Shown piece by piece: positions 55,408-62,828 of a stretch of 64,000 nt of DNA. This DNA comes from Parahaliea mediterranea. Lineage in GTDB: Bacteria > Pseudomonadota > Gammaproteobacteria > Pseudomonadales > Halieaceae. Every line of letters starts with the position of its first letter. Position 1 is the first letter of the stretch. Below the pieces are notes generated by a model. That model saw nothing but the letters and a program-made list of their open reading frames with translations, was not told the origin of the DNA and searched no databases. The stretch is taken from NCBI RefSeq assembly GCF_003402235.1, contig NZ_QEWO01000003.1:496001-560000 (forward strand), in the 5' to 3' direction. The translations under genes were made by a program, and so were the position numbers.

Positions 55408-56727
55408 TCAGGGCGCCGCGCCGCCCAGTATCACCGAGAGCAAAAACACATGCCGGCTGGTGCGCTGCAGGGTGGGAATGTCGGCCCACTCCTGCGGGTA
55501 GCCGCGCCGGCCGCCCCGCTCGGACCCGATCTGGATGGCCGGGGTGCCACCGGCCACCGCAATGTTCATGTTGGACGAGCCGCGGTTGTCGATGCGCGGA
55601 CTGCTGCCCAGGTAGTGCGACACCGCCTCGGCACTTCTCACCAGCTGCGATTCCCGCGCCCCGGCAATCTGCCCCGGGGGCAGGGTGCTCACCGCCTCCA
55701 GCGCAAAACTCACCGGCAGCTCGGCTTCTATCGCCGCCAGGGTGCGCCGCACGTCGTCTTCGAGCATGGCCAGGTGGCCCGCCTCAAGGGCGCGAACATC
55801 CAGCGAAAACCACCCCGTCTCCGGCCGGTGGTTGAACACCGCACCGCTGTCCAGCACCGCCACGTTCAGCCAGGCCACCGCTGCCCCATCCACCGGCGCC
55901 GGCAGGGGCAGTTGCAGCAGGCGGTCCACGGCGCGGCCAATGGCCTGGTTGATATTGGGCGTGCCGCCCTCCAAGGTGTGGCCGCCCTCGCCCCGGGCCG
56001 TTACGCGCCACCAGTGAATGCCGATGCCGCCGTACTCGATTACCTCGCCCTCGCCCAGCACATCAACAAAACCGATAGCGCGCTCGCGATAGTCCCGGTA
56101 CAGCTCGCGCATGCCCAGCAGGCCGGTTTCCTCGCCGGCCACGGCGGCAAACACAATGTCGTGCCGGGGCTTCAGGCCGCTGTGCTGCCAAGCGCCCGCC
56201 GCTGCCAGCAGCGCGGCGGTGGTGAGTGAGGTATTGCTGCCGGGGCCAACCACCCGCTCACCACTCACCCGTGGCGGGTGAGCAGCGGCGCGCTGGTGCT
56301 GCGCCACGGTGGCCAGGTCATCCAGGGTGGACACAAACACCAACGCCTTGCCCGAGGTGCCCGCAATGCGCCCCACCACATTGTTCACCGGGGATACCCG
56401 CACATCCACCAGCCCCGCTGCGCGCATGGCGCCGGCCACAAAGTGGGCGCGCTCCTGCTCCTGGCCCGATGGCGCGATGATGGCCCCAATGTCCGCCAGT
56501 TGCCGGGCACTGTGGTCGCGGTGGGCGTCCAGCCAGTTGAGCCCCCGGCGCACCTGCGCCTGCTGCGCGGTGGCAGTGACGGTTGCCACCGTCACTTCGG
56601 CGGGCTGTGCCGCGCCGGCTTCCTGCGCGGCGCTGGCGGGGCCAGGGCCCAGCAGGCAGAGCGCGCCCAGGGTCAGGGCGCGGGCGGCGGCACACAGGCC
56701 GGGGCAATGCGGCAACAGGCGCTTCAC
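55408..56727 (-). CDS. M20 metallopeptidase-like protein with altered metal site
   Basis: A 439-residue secreted protein: signal peptide (residues 1-34), then the M20/M25/M40 layout with VAGEETGLLGM (E199/E200), D222 in VDVLGEG and the dimerisation domain WWRVTARGEGGHTLEGGTPN. Two usual metal positions are changed. The His of the HxD ligand pair is replaced by Thr134 (VSTLDDLAT), and the bridging Asp by Asn165 in GPGSNTSL. Activity as a zinc peptidase is therefore doubtful; it may bind peptides or use another chemistry. The start is GTG, 4 bp after marR's TAG; last gene of the run. Confidence 0.75.
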   Translation of the reverse strand: MKRLLPHCPGLCAAARALTLGALCLLGPGPASAAQEAGAAQPAEVTVATVTATAQQAQVRRGLNWLDAHRDHSARQLADIGAIIAPSGQEQERAHFVAGAMRAAGLVDVRVSPVNNVVGRIAGTSGKALVFVSTLDDLATVAQHQRAAAHPPRVSGERVVGPGSNTSLTTAALLAAAGAWQHSGLKPRHDIVFAAVAGEETGLLGMRELYRDYRERAIGFVDVLGEGEVIEYGGIGIHWWRVTARGEGGHTLEGGTPNINQAIGRAVDRLLQLPLPAPVDGAAVAWLNVAVLDSGAVFNHRPETGWFSLDVRALEAGHLAMLEDDVRRTLAAIEAELPVSFALEAVSTLPPGQIAGARESQLVRSAEAVSHYLGSSPRIDNRGSSNMNIAVAGGTPAIQIGSERGGRRGYPQEWADIPTLQRTSRHVFLLSVILGGAAP

Positions 56728-56731
56728 AGGG

Positions 56732-57223
56732 CTACTCGATGGGCAGTTTGTTGAGGTTGATGACGATCTCGCGCAGGGTGTGGGTCAGCTCCCGCAGCCG
56801 CTCCTCGCTGATGCCCTGCACGGCGCGCTGCAACTGGCGGTCGCCCAGCTCGATGATGCGCTGGGCAACCACCTTGCCCTGCTCGGTCAGCGCCACGTTG
56901 ACCAGGCGCGAATCCGCCGCGTCCACCTGCTGGCTCACGTAGCCCGCCTCGCGCAGGCGGGCCAGGGCGCGGGTGGTGGTGGAACGTTTGATCAGCGCAT
57001 TGCGCGACAGCTCCTTGATATTGATGGGGCTCTGCCGGTGCAGGGTGGTCAGGATGCGGTAGGCGGTGCGATCCAGGCCCAGGCGAGCCGCTGCGCGGTC
57101 GAGGTCTTCGTGGTAGTAGAAGTCCGCGTGGGCCATCAGGTAGAAGGGCGCGCTGAACAGGTCATGCTGCGCGGTAAGAAACTCCAGCTCCGGTGGAATC
57201 TCCGGAAGTTTGTCTTTTGTCAT
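56732..57223 (-). CDS. MarR-family transcriptional regulator
   Basis: A 163-residue winged-helix regulator. The wHTH spans about residues 55-120 (IKELSRNALIKRSTTTRALARL as recognition region, AADSRLVNVALTEQGKVV as wing and following helix). The N- and C-terminal helices form the dimer interface. MarR proteins bind phenolic or other small ligands and usually repress their neighbours. It lies between the M24 genes and the M20-like gene in one direction, 4 bp before the latter. A 14-bp inverted repeat 33-70 bp upstream of its ATG is a likely operator. Confidence 0.88.
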   Translation of the reverse strand: MTKDKLPEIPPELEFLTAQHDLFSAPFYLMAHADFYYHEDLDRAAARLGLDRTAYRILTTLHRQSPINIKELSRNALIKRSTTTRALARLREAGYVSQQVDAADSRLVNVALTEQGKVVAQRIIELGDRQLQRAVQGISEERLRELTHTLREIVINLNKLPIE

Positions 57224-57255
57224 GCTCTAACCAGATGCGTGTTGGACTGTCTGCC

Positions 57256-57293
57256 GCCACTACGGTATGTGCACCGCATCATACCGTAGTGGC
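57256..57293 (-). promoter_or_regulatory. 14-bp inverted repeat upstream of marR
   Basis: GCCACTACGGTATG and its exact complement are separated by 10 nt, of which TGC/GCA can extend the stem, leaving a 3-nt loop and one bulged T. It fills the 85-bp gap between the M24 gene's stop and marR's ATG. No T-run follows on the minus strand, so it fits a MarR operator or an mRNA processing/stabilising hairpin better than an intrinsic terminator. Confidence 0.6.
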
Positions 57294-57308
57294 AGGCCAT
57301 CGACAGGC

Positions 57309-58643
57309 TCAGTCTGAGTGGATCAGGTGGAAGCGCTGTTGCCGCCCGTCGAGGTAGTTCACCGTCTTGCCGTCAAAGAAGGCGTCTTCTTCCAGCATGA
57401 TGCGGATTTCCTTGTCCCACTCGGGAATGTAGGTGGCCGCGTTCAGTTCGATGGAGTAGGCCGTGTTGGGGTACAGGGGGTAATCGCCCTTCACCGGCAG
57501 GCCCTCCTGCGCGTCCCACATGCCGATGGTGGGCCCGGCGGCATGGCCGTGGAAGCCCAGCGGGTGAGTGTAGATGGCGGGCTTGATGCCCTCTTCAATG
57601 GCCTGCTGGCGAGCCCGCTTGAGGATCTCGTTGCCACTGCGTCCGGTCTTGAACTCGGCGGTGAGAATGTCCTGCAGGCGGTTGCCGTTTGCCAGTGCTT
57701 TTACCAGGCTGGCCGGCGCTCCGGTTTCGCCGCTCTTGAGCACGTAGGCATGCTGTTGCTGGTCGGTGTTCAGGCGCAGGTAGGTGATGCCGAAGTCGAC
57801 GTGGATCAGGTCGCCGCTCTGGATCACGTTCTCGCCCGGGCGCTTGCTGAAGGCCTTGATCTGGTCGAACTGCTCGCCGTCGGCGCGCTGGATGGACACC
57901 GTGGGGTGGAACCAGTTGCCCACGCCCAGCGCCACGCTCTGATCGCGCAGCCACCACACCACGTCGTCGGTGGTGGTTTTGCCGGGGGTGACCACCTCGT
58001 TGGAAAACGCGGTGGCAATCAGCCGGTGGCCGATCTCCACCAGCTGGGGGTAGTACTGCATTTCCAGTTCGCTGCGGGTTTCCAGCCAGGCAATCGCCAG
58101 GTTCTGGGCGGGCACCACGCGCTCGCGCAGCGGTTGCGGCAGCGCCGCCATGAATTTGCGGTATTCGGTGCTGCTCATGCCGTCGGCCAGGGCAAAGTGC
58201 TCAGAGGCGTTGATGGCAATCTTGGCCGGATTGCGCTTGGCAATCACATCCACCAGCGCCTGCCACTGGTCTGGCTGGGCCTCTTTGTCCCAGGCTTTTT
58301 CAAACAGGTCGCCCACTGCGTAGCGGGCCACGGCCAGCCGCTCCAGGGGCTTGCCCTGGCCCGGGTCGTAAATCACCAGCATGGTGTGGCGCCGCGCCGA
58401 GACCCAGGTGGAGGGCAGCATGGTTTTGATCACCGGGTCTTCGTTGTATTCCCGCGACATGATGACCCACATATCCACGCCTTCCCGGCGCATCAGCGCG
58501 GGCAGCACCTGCTCAAAACGCTGGTGCAGGATGCGATCGATAATGTCGCTGCGCTCACGCATGTTGGCAATGTTGGCGACGTCCGCCGCCGCGGCCGCGC
58601 CGCTGAGCAGCAGCGCGGCAATCAGTGTAACTAGTCGTTGCAT
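57309..58643 (-). CDS. Secreted M24-family metallopeptidase (Xaa-Pro aminopeptidase-like), copy 1
   Basis: A 444-residue periplasmic pita-bread enzyme with a signal peptide (residues 1-20). The N-terminal creatinase-like domain carries REYNEDPVIKTMLP (residues 64-77). The C-terminal M24 domain has the dinuclear metal ligands D283, D294, H367, E399 and E419 in VDFGITY, NTDQQQHAY, HGHAAGPTIG, YSIELNA and MLEEDAFF. The catalytic site is thus complete. It is the fourth M24 gene of the run and is closely like copies 2 and 3, a tandem family. Peptides with Pro at position 2 are the likely substrates; other amide bonds are possible. Confidence 0.88.
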   Translation of the reverse strand: MQRLVTLIAALLLSGAAAAADVANIANMRERSDIIDRILHQRFEQVLPALMRREGVDMWVIMSREYNEDPVIKTMLPSTWVSARRHTMLVIYDPGQGKPLERLAVARYAVGDLFEKAWDKEAQPDQWQALVDVIAKRNPAKIAINASEHFALADGMSSTEYRKFMAALPQPLRERVVPAQNLAIAWLETRSELEMQYYPQLVEIGHRLIATAFSNEVVTPGKTTTDDVVWWLRDQSVALGVGNWFHPTVSIQRADGEQFDQIKAFSKRPGENVIQSGDLIHVDFGITYLRLNTDQQQHAYVLKSGETGAPASLVKALANGNRLQDILTAEFKTGRSGNEILKRARQQAIEEGIKPAIYTHPLGFHGHAAGPTIGMWDAQEGLPVKGDYPLYPNTAYSIELNAATYIPEWDKEIRIMLEEDAFFDGKTVNYLDGRQQRFHLIHSD

Positions 58644-58684
58644 GGTTTTACCTGGTTGGGTTTGAACGTTAAATGTGTGGGTTG

Positions 58685-60094
58685 TCAGCGCCGCGGAATC
58701 AGCAGCAGCTCCGTCTGGCGGCCGTCGATGTACTCAAACTGCTCGCCATCAAAGTAGCCGTCCACTTCCAGCATGAAGCGGCCCTGCTGGCCGTTCCATT
58801 CCGGCACAGCCTCTATGGCGTTGAGTTCGATGGAATAGGCGGTGTGGGCGCGCATCGGGTAGTCGCCAGTGCCGGGGTTGCCGTCCTGCTGTTCCCAGGA
58901 GCCAATGGCCGGGCCGGCGCCGTGGCCGTGCACGCCAATGGGGTGGGTGTAGATGGTGGGCGCAAGCCCTTGCCTGATGGCGCGTTTGCGGGACTCGGCC
59001 AGAATCTCGTTGCCGGTTTTGCCCACGGCAAAGCTCTCGGTGAGGGCATCCTGCACCCGGTTGGCCGCCGCCAGCCCCTGGCGCAGGCCCTGCGGCGCGC
59101 GTTGCTCGCCGGGGCGCAACACGTAGGCCATCATCTGGGTGTCGGTTTTCAGGCCCATGTAGTCCATGCAGAAGTCCACATGCAGCAAATCCCCGGGCAG
59201 GATGACGTTGCCGTTTTCCAGCACCATTTTTTCGATGTCGAAGGTGCCCATGCCGGCGCGCTGCACCGACACGCTGGGCTGACACCAGTAATCCAGCTTG
59301 AGGCCGGCCAGGGTTTCGCGGTACCACCAGACCACATCGTCGGTGGTGGTTACGCCGGGGGTAATCACTTCCTCGGACAGGCCGCGCTCCACCACCCGGT
59401 GGGCAATGCGCATGATGGTGCCGTAGGCGGCCATTTCCTCGGGGATGCGGCTTTCCAGCCACCCCACCGCCAGGCGGTCGTCGCTGGTCAGGCGCTGGCT
59501 GTAGGTCTCGCCCAGGCTCTGTTGCAGTTCGCGGTACTGGCTGACGCTGAGGCCATCGGCCAGGGGAAAGGTGGCGGAGATGTTGACCGCAATACGCGCC
59601 GGATCGCGCTCGGCCACCAGTTCAGCAAGGCGCTGCCACTGGTCTGGCTGGGTGTCGGGGTCCCAGGCGGAGGGGAACAGGTCACCCACCGGATAGCGCG
59701 CCACCGCCAGGCGCTCCACGCCCGTTTTACCGTCTGAGCCGCCATCAATGTCGCCGCCGCGATCATGGAACACCAGCACCATGCGCCGCCGGGCAGACAC
59801 CCAGGTCGCCGGCAGCATGGATTCCAGCACCGGGTCTTCGTTGTATTCCCGGGCAATCACCAGCCACATATCCACGCCGGCCTCGCGCATCAGCGCGGGC
59901 ACAATGCGGTCCAGGCGGGCTTTTACCCAGCGGTCCTGCGCCTGGGCGCGCTGGCGCAGGGGCAGAATACCCGGCATCAGGGGCTCGGCCACCTGCACCG
60001 GCATGGCGGCGGTGTCGGCCTGTGCCACCGGTGCCACCAGCAGGCCCGCGATGGCAGCAGCGCCCATGGTTCGCGTCCAGCGCGCGGCCCTCAT
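58685..60094 (-). CDS. Secreted M24-family metallopeptidase, copy 2
   Basis: A 469-residue paralogue of copies 1 and 3. Signal peptide residues 1-27; REYNEDPVLESMLP in the N-terminal domain; metal ligands D307, D318, H391, E423 and E443 retained. It differs from its neighbours by a Gly/Asp-rich insertion (DRGGDIDGGSDGKTG, residues 111-125) at the edge of the N-terminal domain, and by VDFCMDY with Cys and Asp beside the first ligand. Its ATG overlaps the TGA of copy 3, so it is translated from the same message. The upstream frame to 60208 is the other gene's shadow. Confidence 0.88.
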   Translation of the reverse strand: MRAARWTRTMGAAAIAGLLVAPVAQADTAAMPVQVAEPLMPGILPLRQRAQAQDRWVKARLDRIVPALMREAGVDMWLVIAREYNEDPVLESMLPATWVSARRRMVLVFHDRGGDIDGGSDGKTGVERLAVARYPVGDLFPSAWDPDTQPDQWQRLAELVAERDPARIAVNISATFPLADGLSVSQYRELQQSLGETYSQRLTSDDRLAVGWLESRIPEEMAAYGTIMRIAHRVVERGLSEEVITPGVTTTDDVVWWYRETLAGLKLDYWCQPSVSVQRAGMGTFDIEKMVLENGNVILPGDLLHVDFCMDYMGLKTDTQMMAYVLRPGEQRAPQGLRQGLAAANRVQDALTESFAVGKTGNEILAESRKRAIRQGLAPTIYTHPIGVHGHGAGPAIGSWEQQDGNPGTGDYPMRAHTAYSIELNAIEAVPEWNGQQGRFMLEVDGYFDGEQFEYIDGRQTELLLIPRR

Positions 60095-61476
60095 TGGGCA
60101 CCACCAATCAGGTGAAAGCGGGTTTGCCGGCCGTCCACATAGCGCACGGTCTTGCCGTCGAAGAAGGCATCCTCCTCGGTCTTGAAGTCCACCAGCTGGC
60201 CATCCCACTCCGGCACCGCGTGCTGCGCCTTCAGTTCAATGGACCAGGCGGTGTTGGGCTGCACCGGGTATTCGCCGGTGGGCACATGGTGCTGGTTTTC
60301 GCTGAGGCCGATGGAGGCCCCCGCGCCGTGGCCGTGGTAGCCAATGGGGTGGGTGTAGATGGTGGGCGCAAGGCCCTGGGCGATGGCGTTCTCCCGGGCA
60401 ATGCGCAGGGTTTCGTTGCCGCTGCGCCCCACCTTGAAGGCGTCGGTCAGGGCGTCCTGCACGCGGTTGTTGGCCAGCAGGCCGGCCTTCAGCCCGGCCG
60501 GCGCGTCGCGCTCGCCGGGTTGTAGCACGTAGGCCACGTGCTGGGTGTCGGTACTGTAGCCCAGATAGACAATGCCAAAATCCACCCGCAGCATGTCGCC
60601 GCGCTGGATGGGCGCCGCCGCTTCGCGGATCACCCCCTGGACCCCGCGCCGGGTGATTTCCACCGAGGGGTGAAACCAGGACGCAAGGCCCAGGTTGTTG
60701 ACCCGTTGCCGGTACCACCACACCAGGTCTTCGTTGGTGGTAACGCCGGGCTGGATGACATCGGTGCTGAAACCCTCGCCGATAATGGCGTGGGCAATGC
60801 GCACAATGTCGCCATACAGCGCCGCCTCGGTGGCGGTGCGCGTTTCCAGCCAGCCGATGGCCAGCGGGTAGGCCGACACCACGCGGCTGTCCATGCCCGC
60901 CGGCAGGGCCGCCATCAGCGCGCTGTACTGGGTGTGGGTAAGGCCATCGGCGAAGGCCGACAGGTGGGAGGTGTTAATGGCAATGCGCGCGGGGTTGCGT
61001 TCGGCGACAATCTCACCCAGGCGGGCCCACTGGTCTGGCTGGGCCGCCATGTCCCAGGCCGGCTCGTACAGGCCGTTCATGCCGTGCTTGTTGACCACCA
61101 GTTTTTCCAGCGGTTTGCCTTCGCCCGGGTCGAAGAACACCAGCATCGTGCGGCGGCGGGCGCGCAGGTTGCGCGCATCCAGCATCGTGGTAATCACCGG
61201 GTCTTCGTTGTATTCCCGGGCCAGCACGATCCACATGTCCACGCCGTGCTGGCGCATGAGCTGCGGCAGCAGGGTGTCCAGGCGCTCGCGCAGCAGCTCG
61301 TCGCGCAGGGTCGCCTGCTCGCGCAGCGGCAGTATGTCCGGCAGCGCAGGGCGCAGCTCGGCCTCGCCCTGCGCTGGCGCGGCGGCACTGGCCAGTGGTG
61401 CCAGGCCCAGTGTTGCCAGGCCCAGGGCCGCGGCGGCAATGGCCGCACCGGCGGCCAGGCGAATGTGCTGTTTCAT
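60091..61476 (-). CDS. Secreted M24-family metallopeptidase, copy 3
   Basis: A 461-residue protein with an Ala/Leu-rich signal peptide (residues 1-33), REYNEDPVITTMLD, and metal ligands D299, D310, H383, E414 and E434 or E435. GGAG precedes the ATG at 61476. It ends in an ATGA overlap with copy 2. The first residues of the catalytic domain (VDFGIVYLGYSTDTQHVAY) are closest to copy 1. An apparent N-terminal extension to 61962 belongs to the opposite reading of the next gene and is rejected. Confidence 0.88.
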   Translation of the reverse strand: MKQHIRLAAGAAIAAAALGLATLGLAPLASAAAPAQGEAELRPALPDILPLREQATLRDELLRERLDTLLPQLMRQHGVDMWIVLAREYNEDPVITTMLDARNLRARRRTMLVFFDPGEGKPLEKLVVNKHGMNGLYEPAWDMAAQPDQWARLGEIVAERNPARIAINTSHLSAFADGLTHTQYSALMAALPAGMDSRVVSAYPLAIGWLETRTATEAALYGDIVRIAHAIIGEGFSTDVIQPGVTTNEDLVWWYRQRVNNLGLASWFHPSVEITRRGVQGVIREAAAPIQRGDMLRVDFGIVYLGYSTDTQHVAYVLQPGERDAPAGLKAGLLANNRVQDALTDAFKVGRSGNETLRIARENAIAQGLAPTIYTHPIGYHGHGAGASIGLSENQHHVPTGEYPVQPNTAWSIELKAQHAVPEWDGQLVDFKTEEDAFFDGKTVRYVDGRQTRFHLIGGAQ

Positions 61477-61516
61477 TGCGGTGTCTCCAGGGTCAGGTCG
61501 CGATTGCCGTTCACGC

Positions 61517-62824
61517 TCAGCCCATGGGCTCATCGATGCGCTCGGGCGGTGTGGAGAACCAGCGCGGACCCTCGTCGGTGATATACAGGCAGTCTTCCAG
61601 GCGCACGCCGTACTTGCCGGGGATGTAAATACCCGGCTCGTTCGACAGGCACATGCCGGCAACCAGGGGCGTGTCCTCGTTGCGCACGAAGTTGATGGGC
61701 TCGTGGATATCCAGGCCAATGCCATGGCCGGTGCGGTGCGACAGGCCCGGCAGCCGGTAGTCGGGGCCGTAGCCCAGGGTCTCGTAGTACGAGCGGACCG
61801 CGATATCCACTTCCCTGGCAGGGGTGCCGGGTTTGGCGGTGGCAAAGGCGATGTCCTGCCCGCGGCGCACCTGCTGCCACAGTTTGCGCTGCTCGGCATT
61901 GGGCTCGCCAAACACAAAGGTGCGGGAAATATCCGAGCGATAGCCCCCCACGCTGCAGCCAAAGTCCATCAGCACCACCTGGCCTTCGGCCACGTATTCC
62001 GGCTCTTTGGACCCATGGGGCAGCGCGCTGCCCTTGCCCACCTGGGCGCCGCCGGCGGGCGAGTCGCCCCCCAGCCGGCTCTGGGCCTGGAACATCAGCG
62101 CCGCGATGGCGGCGTTGTCCATGCCCGCCTGTACCAGCGGGTACACCGCGCGGTAGGCGGCCACGGTGACATCGGCGGCCAGCTGCATCAGCGCCAGCTC
62201 GGCCGCCGACTTGACGGTGCGACAGCCGTTGACCAGCCCCACCGCGGTGGTGTGGCGGATATCCGGCGCCGCCTGTTGCAGGCGATGGGCAATGAAGTGC
62301 CGCACCGCCTCGTCCAGGGCGATGGTTTTGATTTTGCGCGAAGGCTGCTTGAGCCAGTCACCCAGCAGAACGAAGGGGTCTTCGTCTTCCTCCCAGGTCA
62401 GCACGTTGGCGGGGGTTTTCGCATGCGCGCCTGCCTGTGCATCCAGCAGTTCGCGCAGGCGGTCTTCCTCAAAGGCCGGAGTGATAAAGGCCAGGCCGCC
62501 ATCGGCCATGATCAGCGCGGCGGTAATCCGCTCGCTGATCCACCACTCGATCCCGGTGAAGTACACCAGGCTGGAGCCCGGCTCGATGAGCACGGCATCC
62601 ACCCCGCTGTGGCGCATCAGCGCGCCCAGCTTGTCGCGGCGCGCGCGGCGCTCGGCGGCGCCAATGGGCTGGGCGCCGGTGGTGATGGAGCTAAGGCTGG
62701 CCAGTGCCGGCGGCAAGGTGGCGCCGGGTGCCGGGGCCGCCGTGCCTGCCTGCAGTGGCGCCGCCGCGCCGGCAGCCGCCAGTGCGGCCCCGGCCGATAC
62801 AAACTGCCTGCGCGATAGTGTCAT
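61517..62824 (-). CDS. Tat-exported M24B Xaa-Pro peptidase
   Basis: A 435-residue exported aminopeptidase of the classical PepP/PepQ type, distinct from the three others. The N-terminus MTLSRRQFVSAGAALAAAG is a twin-arginine signal. Metal ligands appear in MDFGCSVGGYRSDISRT, SHRTGHGIGLDIHEP, CLSNEPGIYI and VRLEDCLYI. It cleaves N-terminal residues preceding Pro, after folding in the cytoplasm with its metals. GGAGGAATGACACC precedes the ATG, 4 bp after the M20 gene's stop. It comes second in the seven-gene run. Confidence 0.9.
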   Translation of the reverse strand: MTLSRRQFVSAGAALAAAGAAAPLQAGTAAPAPGATLPPALASLSSITTGAQPIGAAERRARRDKLGALMRHSGVDAVLIEPGSSLVYFTGIEWWISERITAALIMADGGLAFITPAFEEDRLRELLDAQAGAHAKTPANVLTWEEDEDPFVLLGDWLKQPSRKIKTIALDEAVRHFIAHRLQQAAPDIRHTTAVGLVNGCRTVKSAAELALMQLAADVTVAAYRAVYPLVQAGMDNAAIAALMFQAQSRLGGDSPAGGAQVGKGSALPHGSKEPEYVAEGQVVLMDFGCSVGGYRSDISRTFVFGEPNAEQRKLWQQVRRGQDIAFATAKPGTPAREVDIAVRSYYETLGYGPDYRLPGLSHRTGHGIGLDIHEPINFVRNEDTPLVAGMCLSNEPGIYIPGKYGVRLEDCLYITDEGPRWFSTPPERIDEPMG

Positions 62825-62828
62825 GGTG

